The position numbers were made by a program, and so were the translations under genes. A DNA stretch of 64,000 nucleotides from Wansuia hejianensis (GTDB lineage Bacteria; Bacillota; Clostridia; Lachnospirales; Lachnospiraceae). Shown here one piece after another: positions 17,207 to 25,034 of the stretch (the stretch's first letter is position 1; the number at the start of each line of letters is the position of its first letter). The stretch covers positions 3,295,501 to 3,359,500 of the forward strand of contig NZ_CP060635.1 in the NCBI RefSeq assembly GCF_014337215.1, in the 5' to 3' direction. The notes below the pieces were generated by a model. It ran no database searches. It was given only the letters and a program-made list of their open reading frames with translations, and was not told where the DNA came from.

Positions 17207-17854
17207 TTAGTTGTGGTGGCCAATTTTTTGGATGTGTTTGTGATGCAGGCCTGTGATCCAGTCTACGTCGTCCGTGTACCAGCTCATGATTTCCAGCATT
17301 TTTGTTTCCCATGCGATGGTATTCTGGCGGTCTTCTTCGGTTTCGGCGGTTTCCATTGTTATGTCGATTTCATCGTATCCGAATATGTAGTCTCCGGCGT
17401 TCCAGATGGAAAAATTGCTGTCTGGTCCGGGATTGACTGTATTGCCCCGCTGTTCTACAAGAGCGTCGTGGCGGCGCTTGTACTCTTCCTGTGTGCCGGG
17501 TTTGAGCCGTGTGGCAAATACCCGGTGGCGGATCAGTTCTTTGTTTTCTCTGACAATTCCAAAATCCTGGTACATGAGTCTCATGGGTTCGCCTGGTGTG
17601 GAGATCCATTCGAAGGTGTCACCCATTTCTGCTCCGAGCTTCCGGAAGAGTTCCCAGTCCCCTTCGGACGGGGATACGCCGTCTTCGGTTTCACAGTATC
17701 CGAAGATCAGCTCTTCTATATTCCACAGGCTGAAATTCCTGATGCCGATGCGGTCCAGGGCGGTTGTCAGAGAGCTCCAAATCTCGCCCAGTCCCCTGCG
17801 GTATTCATTGAAACAGCCGGGCTTGATGCGCATGGCTATAGCATGTCTTTCCAT
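17207..17854 (-). CDS. Tandem L-rhamnose mutarotase-like protein (two RhaM domains)
   Basis: 215 residues made of two alpha/beta-barrel halves of the RhaM family: about 1-105 (RHAIAMRIKPGCFNEYRRGL ... NFSLWNIEELIFGYCE) and about 108-215 (RHRVFATRLKPGTQEEYKRR, then H ... NFSIWNAGDYIFGYDE). RhaM is normally about 104 residues and a dimer that interconverts L-rhamnose anomers. Here the dimer appears fused. The catalytic His after the Y-x-R-R motif is kept in the second half but replaced by Leu in the first. No rhamnose genes are adjacent, so the substrate is unknown. A long repeat copy lies immediately downstream. Confidence 0.82.
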   Translation of the reverse strand: MERHAIAMRIKPGCFNEYRRGLGEIWSSLTTALDRIGIRNFSLWNIEELIFGYCETEDGVSPSEGDWELFRKLGAEMGDTFEWISTPGEPMRLMYQDFGIVRENKELIRHRVFATRLKPGTQEEYKRRHDALVEQRGNTVNPGPDSNFSIWNAGDYIFGYDEIDITMETAETEEDRQNTIAWETKMLEIMSWYTDDVDWITGLHHKHIQKIGHHN

Positions 17855-17988
17855 GGTAACCTCCTAATTTTTATGATTATACAGTTTAACATAGCTTATC
17901 AGGCAGCGCAAGCTGTTTGGGGGCTGTGGCGGATTTACGGAAGTGCTGGACATGTCCGTGTTTATGCACTAATATAGAAATATCAACT

Positions 17989-18060
17989 CATACCCGCGGG
18001 GCACCCCGTGAAACATGCCCTGACGGGCGGGGGAACAGCTTACGCTGTTCCACAAAGTAT
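17989..18060. repeat. Interspersed hairpin repeat 2, copy A
   Basis: Pattern: TACCCGCGGGGCACCCCGT, ATGCCCTGACGGGCGGG, then the hairpin GGAACAGC-TTAC-GCTGTTCC (18032-18051) and AAAGTAT. The same order of blocks recurs at 19354-19425 and 20551-20625. It precedes the PFK gene by 17 bp. Confidence 0.75.
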
Positions 18061-18076
18061 AAATGGAGGTGAATGT

Positions 18077-19324
18077 ATGAAGGGAAATGTGATTGTCGGG
18101 CAGTCAGGAGGGCCTACAGCGGCGATTAATTCGAGTCTGGCCGGAGTTTACCGCACTGCTAAGGACCGGGGGGCCAGGAAGGTGTTCGGGATGCTTCATG
18201 GGATTCAGGGGCTGCTGGAGGAACGTTATATTGACCTGTCAGAGCATATTACGAATGAGCTGGATGCGGAGCTTTTGAAAAGGACGCCGGCGGCCTATCT
18301 GGGCTCCTGCCGGTACAAGCTTCCGGAAATCCATGAGAATATGGAACTTTACGATAAAATATTTGAAATCCTGAATAAGCTGGAGATAGAAGCCTTTATC
18401 TATATCGGCGGCAATGATTCCATGGATACGATTAAGAAGCTCTCGGATTATGCAATTGTAAAGGGGCACTCCCAGAAATTTATCGGATGTCCCAAGACTA
18501 TTGATAATGACCTGGCGCTGACGGATCACACGCCTGGATTCGGAAGTGCGGCGAAATACATCGGCACTTCTGTAAAGGAAATCATCAGGGACAGTTTTTG
18601 CCTGGAGTATAAGAATGGTCTGGTAACAATTATCGAGATCATGGGAAGGAATGCCGGATGGCTGACCGGAGCGGCAGCGCTGGCCCAGGGGGAAGACTGC
18701 CAGGGGCCGGATATGATTTATCTGCCGGAACTGACGTTTGATCTGGGCGGATTTATGAAACGTATCCGTGCGCTGCTTGCTGAAAAGACGTCGGTGGTTG
18801 TGGCCGTTTCAGAAGGAATCCGTCTGGAGGATGGACGTTATGTATGCGAACTGGGACAGACGGCAGATTTTGTAGATGCCTTTGGTCATAAACAGTTAAC
18901 AGGGACGGCCGCTTATCTGGCCAATTATATCGCAGGGGAGGTTGGCTGCAAGACCCGTGCCATTGAGCTGAGCACTCTGCAGCGGGCAGCGTCTCACTGC
19001 AGCTCCCGTGTGGATATTCTGGAAGCTTATCAGGTAGGCGGTGCGGCGGTAAAAGCAGCAGATGAAGGCGATTCCGGTAAGATGGTCGTGCTGAACCGGC
19101 TTTCAGATGATCCCTACCAGTGTGGGACGGAGGTGAAGGATGTCCATAAGATTGCCAATGACGAGCGGCTTGTTCCGAGAAACTGGGTGAACGAGGAGGG
19201 GACGTACGTGACCGATGAATTCGTGACCTATGTCCGCCCGCTGATCCAGGGAGACGTATCACCGGTTATGGTGGATGGCATCCCCAGGCATCTGTACAAG
19301 CCGGGATACCTGGGCCAGAGGTAA
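18077..19324 (+). CDS. 6-phosphofructokinase, residues of the pyrophosphate-dependent type
   Basis: 415 residues of the PfkA superfamily: QSGGPTAAINSS at the N-terminus, GGNDSMDT at 111-118, PKTIDNDL at 139-146, MGRNAGWLTG further on. It phosphorylates fructose-6-phosphate in glycolysis. ATP enzymes have Gly at the second position after GGD/N and PGTIDND; this protein has Asp114 and Lys140, the pattern of PPi-using enzymes, so PPi is the likely donor (family knowledge plus sequence). The ATG at 18077 has GGAGG upstream. Repeat 2 copies sit on both sides. Confidence 0.9.
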   Translation: MKGNVIVGQSGGPTAAINSSLAGVYRTAKDRGARKVFGMLHGIQGLLEERYIDLSEHITNELDAELLKRTPAAYLGSCRYKLPEIHENMELYDKIFEILNKLEIEAFIYIGGNDSMDTIKKLSDYAIVKGHSQKFIGCPKTIDNDLALTDHTPGFGSAAKYIGTSVKEIIRDSFCLEYKNGLVTIIEIMGRNAGWLTGAAALAQGEDCQGPDMIYLPELTFDLGGFMKRIRALLAEKTSVVVAVSEGIRLEDGRYVCELGQTADFVDAFGHKQLTGTAAYLANYIAGEVGCKTRAIELSTLQRAASHCSSRVDILEAYQVGGAAVKAADEGDSGKMVVLNRLSDDPYQCGTEVKDVHKIANDERLVPRNWVNEEGTYVTDEFVTYVRPLIQGDVSPVMVDGIPRHLYKPGYLGQR

Positions 19325-19425
19325 TCTGGGAACAGCAATGCTGTTCCATAAGGTATACCCGCAGGGCACCCCGTAATACATGCCCTGCTGGGCGGGGGAA
19401 CAGCAATGCTGTTCCATAAGGTATA
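19325..19425. repeat. Interspersed hairpin repeat 2, partial copy plus copy B
   Basis: A lone 3' hairpin (GGAACAGC-AAT-GCTGTTCC, 19329-19347) is followed directly by a full unit (TACCCGCAGGGCACCCCGT ... ATGCCCTGCTGGGCGGG ... the same hairpin at 19397-19415 ... AAGGTATA). This gives a tandem of hairpins right after the PFK stop codon. Confidence 0.75.
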
Positions 19426-19477
19426 GGGACAATCAAAACCCGCATATATATATGCAAAAGAGTAACGTGAGAAGTGT

Positions 19478-20209
19478 ATGCGGAAAAATCATATGATGGG
19501 AGTTGTGCTGTTCGGACTGGTGACCATGGTTGCCCTGACACTTCTGTATGGAATAGATCTGGGAAGGGATCTGGTTCAGGTGAATCAGAACCTTTCCAGT
19601 GAAACTAAATTCCCGGTCTGCAGTGTCCAGACGGAAAAACAGCAGATGGCCCTGAGCTTTGATACAGTATGGGGAGAGGGAAATATACAGGAGATTCTGG
19701 CTGTTCTGAAGCGGAATGGGGTGAAGGCGACTTTCTTTGTGAGCGGAGAATGGGTGGAACAGTATCCGGACCGGGTGAAAGAAATCTCTGAGGCAGGTCA
19801 TGAGCTGGGGAACTATGGGCAGAGTTATGCTGATATGCGGCAGCTTTCTGATGGGGAATGTCAGGAGGAGCTCATGAGTGTACATAATCAGGTAGAAAAG
19901 CTGACCGGATATGAAATGTCCCTGTTCCGTCCGCCTCTGGGGGAATATGATAACCATGTGATTGAAAATGCTGAGAGATGTGGTTACCGCACCGTGCAGG
20001 GGAATGTAGACAGCCTGGACTGGAAGGATTATGGCGTGGACTCTATCATCCAGACGGTTCTGAATCACCACGATCTGGGTAAGGGAAGCATCGTCATCTT
20101 CCGCAGCAGCGCGATGTATACCGCGGAGGCCCTGGAGGAAATTATTGCAGAGCTTCAGAGCCGGGGATTTGACCTGGTGCCTGTATCCAGGCTGTTTGAT
20201 TCAAAATGA
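19478..20209 (+). CDS. Polysaccharide-deacetylase-fold protein, probably catalytically inactive
   Basis: 243 residues: an N-terminal membrane anchor (about 8-24), then a NodB-homology domain (KQQMALSFDTVWGEGN, KATFFVSGEWVEQYP, FRPPLGEYDN, LDWKDYG). Active CE4 enzymes need an Asp-Asp (TFDDG) and the metal-binding H-x3-H in GNH..TH. Here the second Asp is Thr63 and both His are Tyr (GNYGQSYADM, residues 111-120). This matches sporulation PdaB-like relatives in overall form but the metal site is gone. It may be a binding or structural protein. It is transcribed alone between two repeat 2 copies. Confidence 0.82.
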   Translation: MRKNHMMGVVLFGLVTMVALTLLYGIDLGRDLVQVNQNLSSETKFPVCSVQTEKQQMALSFDTVWGEGNIQEILAVLKRNGVKATFFVSGEWVEQYPDRVKEISEAGHELGNYGQSYADMRQLSDGECQEELMSVHNQVEKLTGYEMSLFRPPLGEYDNHVIENAERCGYRTVQGNVDSLDWKDYGVDSIIQTVLNHHDLGKGSIVIFRSSAMYTAEALEEIIAELQSRGFDLVPVSRLFDSK

Positions 20210-20230
20210 TAAACCAATCAGTTAATAAAA

Positions 20231-20268
20231 TAGCCAGAGCCGCTGTAGTGCCGCAGCGGCTCTGGCTA
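20231..20268. terminator. Bidirectional terminator between the deacetylase-like gene and the 65-residue gene
   Basis: 15-bp perfect stem TAGCCAGAGCCGCTG (20231-20245) with CAGCGGCTCTGGCTA (20254-20268). On the minus strand it is followed by TTTTATT, so it mainly serves the small minus-strand gene. Confidence 0.8.
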
Positions 20269-20297
20269 TGTCCGTTTGAATGTGTTCAGAGGGACTG

Positions 20298-20495
20298 TTA
20301 AATGTGATATGCTACCAAAGCGACTTTTTCTCCTGTTTTGCTGCCGATCTCCTGCTCAAGTTCCGTGATTTTCTGACGGCAGGATTCGCTGATGTCGGCG
20401 TAACGGTCTTCCTCAGTAAGAAAAGCGGCCGTCCGTTCAGCTGCGGCTTTACAGGATTGTGGCAGTCCGGTTACGTCTGATTTGATTTCTGACAT
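20298..20495 (-). CDS. Small hypothetical protein
   Basis: 65 residues, mostly helical and charged (SESCRQKITELEQEIGS), with two Cys and no membrane segment. A strong AGGAGG site precedes the ATG and a terminator follows the stop, so it is a real one-gene unit. I do not recognise the family. Confidence 0.65.
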   Translation of the reverse strand: MSEIKSDVTGLPQSCKAAAERTAAFLTEEDRYADISESCRQKITELEQEIGSKTGEKVALVAYHI

Positions 20496-20550
20496 GTGTA
20501 TTCCTCCTGTTGTGATTTTGTCAGAATCAGTATGTGTGTTATCTGGGAAA

Positions 20551-20625
20551 TTATACCCGCAGGATACCTGAAAGGCACGCGCTCACAGCCGGAGGAACAA
20601 CTTACGCTGTTCTGCAAAGACTATC
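20551..20625. repeat. Interspersed hairpin repeat 2, degenerate copy C
   Basis: TACCCGCAGGATACCTG, then GGAACAAC-TTAC-GCTGTTCT (20594-20613), then AAAGACTAT. Block order equals copies A and B but the stem has mismatches. It lies between the 65-residue gene and the 3' end of the diguanylate cyclase gene. Confidence 0.6.
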
Positions 20626-20649
20626 CGAAGGGCATTTCTGAAGAAAATT

Positions 20650-21774
20650 TTACTGGTAGACGGAAATACTGCCCTTTTGCTTTTTGGATTCATAAAGGGC
20701 GGTGTCTGCGTTTTTCAGCAATTCGTAGAGGGACAGATCCGGGCGGCCGCATGCTACTCCAAAACTGGCGGATATGGGCAGTCCTGCCAGAGTTTGGGCA
20801 CAGTAATCCTCCAGAGACTGATTGGACTCCCGGCAGATGGCCAGTGTCTGATCCAGGGAAATTCCCTGAAATAGGATACAGATTTCATCGCCGCCGAAAC
20901 GGTAGACAGGATGAGGCGCACAGCGTTCTTTCAGGATAGAAGAGAAGGCTATCAGGCATTCATCGCCCTTGAGATGGCCCAGCGTATCGTTTATCGTCTT
21001 AAAATTATCTATGTCAACCATTACCAGGCGGCAGGTATCCAGCAGTCTTTTCGTCTCCAGATCATTGAAGGCCTCCTGAAGGGCTGTCCGGTTGTAAAGT
21101 CCGGTCAGACGGTCTGTCAGAAGCTCCTGGTGCATCTGATACCGCTCCAGCTCTTTTGTGATGCTGGCCTGATTCTTCTGGCGCTCAAAATGGATGACGA
21201 CAAGACTGGCAGAATAGAAGCCGGTCAGGATAATAATAGAAATCAAAAAATTAACAAAAGCGTCTTCGCTGTTTAGTACGCTTACTTTATCGGGGTCCCA
21301 TGTGATCCACAGTTCGCCGGCTGTCAGAGCGAGAAGGCTTGCAGCCGCAGTGATGGTGGTCAGAAGATAGTTGCCGTAAACGGTGGTCATCATGATAGGA
21401 ATCGCGAACAGTAAATACAGGGCTGAAAAGATATTGTGTATAAAAAACAGCGAAAAACAGATCGCGACAAAGCACAGGGAAACGACATATTCTCTCACGC
21501 GCATAGGGGTGATCTGGTTTCTGGTACCGAAATAGATGAGAATAAGGAAAATTATGTTCAGCGCGCAGGGAGTAAAAATATATTTTGCAAGGTAGATAAC
21601 CGGCGATGCCGTAATGCCCCCGTTCATGGAATTGAGCAGAAAGAACATTATGATTTCCATGGCAAGGGAAACGATGGCGGAGCTCAGGGCAATCATTCTG
21701 TGAAGCTTCAGCCAGCGGCAGTTGATTTTCTCATATTCCTGTTGAATTTGTGATATGTAGTTATTATCATTCAT
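20650..21774 (-). CDS. Membrane-bound diguanylate cyclase (GGDEF)
   Basis: 374 residues: about six transmembrane segments in residues 25-200, then a GGDEF domain with TDRLTGLYNRTAL, VDIDNFKTINDTLGH and a signature reading RFGGDEICIL. The GGDEI in place of GGDEF keeps the catalytic residues. It makes the second messenger c-di-GMP. The sensing part is only the membrane region, of the 5TM/MHYT-like plain kind. No c-di-GMP riboswitch was noticed nearby. Confidence 0.93.
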   Translation of the reverse strand: MNDNNYISQIQQEYEKINCRWLKLHRMIALSSAIVSLAMEIIMFFLLNSMNGGITASPVIYLAKYIFTPCALNIIFLILIYFGTRNQITPMRVREYVVSLCFVAICFSLFFIHNIFSALYLLFAIPIMMTTVYGNYLLTTITAAASLLALTAGELWITWDPDKVSVLNSEDAFVNFLISIIILTGFYSASLVVIHFERQKNQASITKELERYQMHQELLTDRLTGLYNRTALQEAFNDLETKRLLDTCRLVMVDIDNFKTINDTLGHLKGDECLIAFSSILKERCAPHPVYRFGGDEICILFQGISLDQTLAICRESNQSLEDYCAQTLAGLPISASFGVACGRPDLSLYELLKNADTALYESKKQKGSISVYQ

Positions 21775-22011
21775 ATTATATCCATACTTTCTTGTAAGTC
21801 AGTTCTATGTGAGTTAAAGATGTGCTGCTTACAAAATAATGCCTGGCGCCGGGTTTGTCAAGTTCCTTTCATTTTTAAGAGAACTTTTGAAATCTCAGCA
21901 AAGAAAGGGACTGACGTGCAGGGAGGAGGGCAGGAATAACCAAGGATACAGCCCGCTTTGTGCGATAAAGTATGGATTTTCCGGGGGTTGAATGATATAC
22001 TGGATGAAAGA

Positions 22012-22580
22012 TAAGTCTACATGCCAGTAGGTATGAACAAAATCCACCCATTTCTGGCTGCCGTCGCTACGGGCCGGGCTGTCAAAGAAATCATTGGCTC
22101 CCGGATAAGTCTGTTCAAGAAGAGCAATAAGATTGTTTTTCATTGCAGTTTTCTGAGCCATATAGAATCCGAATTGCCGGTTCATGGTTTTTAATTGGTT
22201 GCGTGTTTTGTCCATGCTTCCATATTGCTTCAGTTTTGCCCAACGGTCAAGAGTATAACGTGCGATTTTCTTAGAATCCGCGTTGTCTGTCTTGGGAGTA
22301 CGGAGGGAGTCATCACCGAAATCCCTGATGAGGATGGGATTTACAGCACTGACAAAGAGACCTGCATCGGAAAGCCATGTGGCAACAGGTTCATAGTACC
22401 TGCCGGTATGTTCCATACAGACTTTAGTTTCACCATCAAGGCTCAGGAGCTGCTCGATCAGGCAGTTTATGGCAGATTGGGTGTGAGGGATATCACAGGG
22501 TGGCATAACAACCACGTTTCCCGGTCTACGGATAGTGACAGTGCTTTTCCTTTGGAAACATCAATACCAACAGCGTTCAT
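22012..22580 (-). pseudogene. IS110 family transposase, frameshifted and 3'-truncated copy
   Basis: The start ATG at 22580 reads MNAVGIDVSKGK, then loses frame in an A-run (one A missing relative to the intact copy at 40522); the homologous frame resumes as STVTIRRPGNVVVMPP and continues through EHTGRYYEPVA, DSKKIARYTLDRWAKLKQY, LKTMNRQFGFYM and SDGSQKWVDF. Similarity to the intact copy stops after TYWHVD (near 22012), so the C-terminal serine domain is absent. Protein identity to the intact copy is moderate, so the two are related but different elements. Confidence 0.88.
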
Positions 22581-22599
22581 AGTAAAAACTCCTTTATAA

Positions 22600-22860
22600 T
22601 GTAATAGCAATGGCCAATGCCAGTTTTCTCATTGCCTATTCAATCTACTGGGTGTTTCACACGAACGTCTTAGGGTTCAACCTGCGTAAAACGAATGCTG
22701 CGGATGAGGGGCTGGTTGGCTGACTTATCTACGGACGTAAAGTCCTAGAAAGGGGGAAGCCAGACCTATTGCACCACTCATTCTAACAGCTTAAGCAACA
22801 AGATGGATAATTCCTTACTGGCTGTAAGGGATATTAACCATAAATATATTGTAGTAGAAA
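22600..22860 (-). ncRNA. Candidate IS110 bridge-RNA region (upstream non-coding end), copy I
   Basis: The about 280 bp upstream of the broken transposase has no gene but matches the same region of the second IS110 (40545-40805) in ordered blocks. The outermost 75 nt (22786-22860) differ at only one position and contain the hairpin CCTTAC-TGGCT-GTAAGG (22813-22829). Inner blocks shared are TTCAACCTGC.TAAAACGAA, TACGGACG and CTATTCAATCTACTG; the stretches between them differ. In IS110-group elements this end encodes the bridge RNA that pairs with donor and target DNA (established for IS621). RNA function here is inference. Confidence 0.55.
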
Positions 22861-22871
22861 AGGGGTAGATC

Positions 22872-23642
22872 ATGGAAAATGAACTGAAATTTGCAGTATT
22901 AATTGATGCGGATAATATTTCCGACAAATATATTAAAATTATATTAGAGGAGACAGCAAACAACGGAGTGGCGACATACAAGAGAATATATGGGGACTGG
23001 ACCAGCCCCCAGCTGTCGTCATGGAAAAATGTACTGTTGGATAATTCCATCATTCCCATGCAGCAATACAGCTATACGACAGGCAAGAACGCCACTGATT
23101 CAGCGATGATTATAGATGCCATGGATATACTGTATTCTGGCACTGTGGACGGCTTCTGCATTGCATCGTCGGACAGTGATTTCACACGTCTGGCGGCAAG
23201 GCTCAGGGAATCTGGAATGCAGGTGATCGGCATGGGAGAGAGCAAGACTCCCCAGCCTTTTATTTCCGCCTGTAATCAGTTTAAATATCTGGACCTGTTG
23301 TTTGAAAAGCGTCAGGAGGAGGCGTCGGAGCCGTTAGCCAAGCCGAAGGAAGTGAAAGAAAAGACCAAGCCGCAGAAGGACCAGGAGAAGATTAAAATCA
23401 CGATCAATTCGATCATAGAGAAGTTTTCAGATGACGACGGATGGATTTTTTCTGGGAAACTGGGGGACCAGCTGTCGAAACGGCTGCCGGATTTTGATGT
23501 GAGGAATTTCGGGTATTCAAAGCTGACTCCATTTATCAAATCGCTGGGGGATTATGAGATTAATAAAATATCGGATGGGAACAGCCAGAAGCAGATTTAT
23601 TTCCGCGTCAGGGAGACCAGGCGCGAGAAGGTCAGCAGATAA
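22872..23642 (+). CDS. NYN-domain (LabA-like) protein with C-terminal OST-HTH/LOTUS domain
   Basis: 256 residues. Residues 1-150 form a NYN/PIN-like nuclease fold (FAVLIDADNIS, NATDSAMIIDAMDIL, IASSDSDFTRLAARLRE) with the acidic cluster expected for a metal-dependent RNase. A lysine-rich linker leads to a LOTUS/OST-HTH domain (DGWIFSGKLGDQLSKRLPDF, NFGYSKLTPFI), an RNA-binding module. It probably cuts or regulates RNA. The IS110 end stops 11 nt before the ATG, so its native upstream region is displaced. dapF follows after 26 bp. Confidence 0.88.
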   Translation: MENELKFAVLIDADNISDKYIKIILEETANNGVATYKRIYGDWTSPQLSSWKNVLLDNSIIPMQQYSYTTGKNATDSAMIIDAMDILYSGTVDGFCIASSDSDFTRLAARLRESGMQVIGMGESKTPQPFISACNQFKYLDLLFEKRQEEASEPLAKPKEVKEKTKPQKDQEKIKITINSIIEKFSDDDGWIFSGKLGDQLSKRLPDFDVRNFGYSKLTPFIKSLGDYEINKISDGNSQKQIYFRVRETRREKVSR

Positions 23643-23668
23643 TCATTGAGCAGACAGGAGGGCGGGAT

Positions 23669-24505
23669 ATGAAATTTACGAAAATGCATGGATGTGGGAA
23701 TGATTACGTCTATGTGAATTGTTTCCAGGAGACGGTGGAACACCCGGAAGAGGTTTCCAGGAGGATCAGCGACCGCCATTTCGGCATAGGAGCTGACGGA
23801 CTGATCCTGATCAAACCTTCGGAGAAGGCGGATTTTGAGATGGATATGTACAATGCGGATGGTTCATCGGGAGCTATGTGCGGTAACGGCATCCGCTGCG
23901 TGGCGAAGTATGTATATGATTACGGCCTTACGGATCAAACGAGCATAAGCGTAGATACCAAAAGCGGCGTAAAATATCTGGATCTGATGGTAAAAGACGG
24001 CCGGGTGGAACAAGTGAGAGTCAATATGGGGGCGCCTGAGCTGACAGCTTCCAGAATACCTGTGCTATCTGAGGCAGAGCAGGTGATCGGCCGGCCTGTT
24101 GAGATCGGAGGGGAGGAATACCGGTATACAGCGGTATCCATGGGCAATCCCCATGCGGTAGTTTTTGTGGAAGAGACGGACTGCCTGGAGCTTGAGAAAA
24201 TAGGCCCGTTGTTTGAACACTATTCCGGATTTCCGGACAGGATTAACACGGAATTTGTCAAGGTGCTGGATGACAGGACAGTTCAGATGCGGGTGTGGGA
24301 ACGTGGGTCCGGTGAAACGCTGGCCTGCGGAACGGGCGCCTGTGCGGTTGCCGTTGCGGCTGTGCTGAACGGTGTGGTGAAGGGAAACCAGGTGACGGTA
24401 AAGCTGCTGGGAGGGACATTACAGGTGGAATGGGATCGTGAGAAGAACCTGGTATTTATGACCGGCCCTGCCGCTGTGGTATTTGATGGAGAAATCAACT
24501 TATGA
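23669..24505 (+). CDS. dapF: Diaminopimelate epimerase
   Basis: 278 residues with both catalytic cysteines: GAMCGNGIRCVAKY (about residue 73) and ETLACGTGACAVA (about 217), plus MHGCGNDYVY at the start. It converts LL- to meso-diaminopimelate for lysine and peptidoglycan synthesis. Strong site AGGAGG upstream. It overlaps the next gene by 4 bp (ATGA), so the two are translationally coupled. Confidence 0.97.
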   Translation: MKFTKMHGCGNDYVYVNCFQETVEHPEEVSRRISDRHFGIGADGLILIKPSEKADFEMDMYNADGSSGAMCGNGIRCVAKYVYDYGLTDQTSISVDTKSGVKYLDLMVKDGRVEQVRVNMGAPELTASRIPVLSEAEQVIGRPVEIGGEEYRYTAVSMGNPHAVVFVEETDCLELEKIGPLFEHYSGFPDRINTEFVKVLDDRTVQMRVWERGSGETLACGTGACAVAVAAVLNGVVKGNQVTVKLLGGTLQVEWDREKNLVFMTGPAAVVFDGEINL

Positions 24506-24882
24506 GTGTGATAAAGAAATGTTGTGTCTGCGATGGGAATATCGTAGAGGGGCGGTGTGAGAAATGCGGAATGCCCTATCAGGAAAACCGTAATTTTTAT
24601 CATCTGAATGAAAATAGGCGTGACCACGTAGACCACATGTCCGCCGGGGATAAGCAGGAATACGCGCGCCAGCAGATGGGCTATGGGCAGCAGAGACCGC
24701 CTGTACAGACGTACGCGCCGCAGAATAACGGACAGGGCAGGCCTGACGGCGCCCCGTTCCGGGGCGGTGTAGGGAGCCGCCAACAGCAGGCGGCGAGGAA
24801 CGGCTGGGTGGGCGTTATTATATTTATTTTTATTTTACTGTTTACTCTGGGGCCGCTTCTGTTTGAAATGATTTTTGGCTGA
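24502..24882 (+). CDS. Small zinc-ribbon membrane protein
   Basis: 126 residues: an N-terminal zinc ribbon (CCVC ... CEKCG), a flexible Q/P/G-rich middle (about 55-100) and one C-terminal transmembrane helix (VGVIIFIFILLFTLGPLLF). The ATG overlaps the dapF stop. Function unknown; a tail-anchored membrane protein with the ribbon in the cytoplasm is likely. Confidence 0.8.
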   Translation: MSVIKKCCVCDGNIVEGRCEKCGMPYQENRNFYHLNENRRDHVDHMSAGDKQEYARQQMGYGQQRPPVQTYAPQNNGQGRPDGAPFRGGVGSRQQQAARNGWVGVIIFIFILLFTLGPLLFEMIFG

Positions 24883-24920
24883 CAGGCTGAAAAAAAGCTT
24901 TCCTTTTAGGGTGAAGGATG

Positions 24921-24978
24921 ATACAATATGTTGTGTCTGCAGAGGATAAAACGAACATAAATACACCACATATTGGAA
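24921..24978 (+). promoter_or_regulatory. Candidate pair of NrdR boxes before nrdD
   Basis: ATACAATATGTTGTGT (24921-24936) and ACACCACATATTGGAA (24963-24978) resemble the NrdR consensus (ACAC-AT-rich-GTGT) with centres about 42 bp apart, four helical turns. The second box is weak. They lie 57 bp or more upstream of the nrdD start. Confidence 0.4.
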
Positions 24979-25034
24979 AATGCAGCTGTGCTCTGCTGAA
25001 TCGCGGGCGCAGATGGAGTTAAAAAGGAGAGGTT

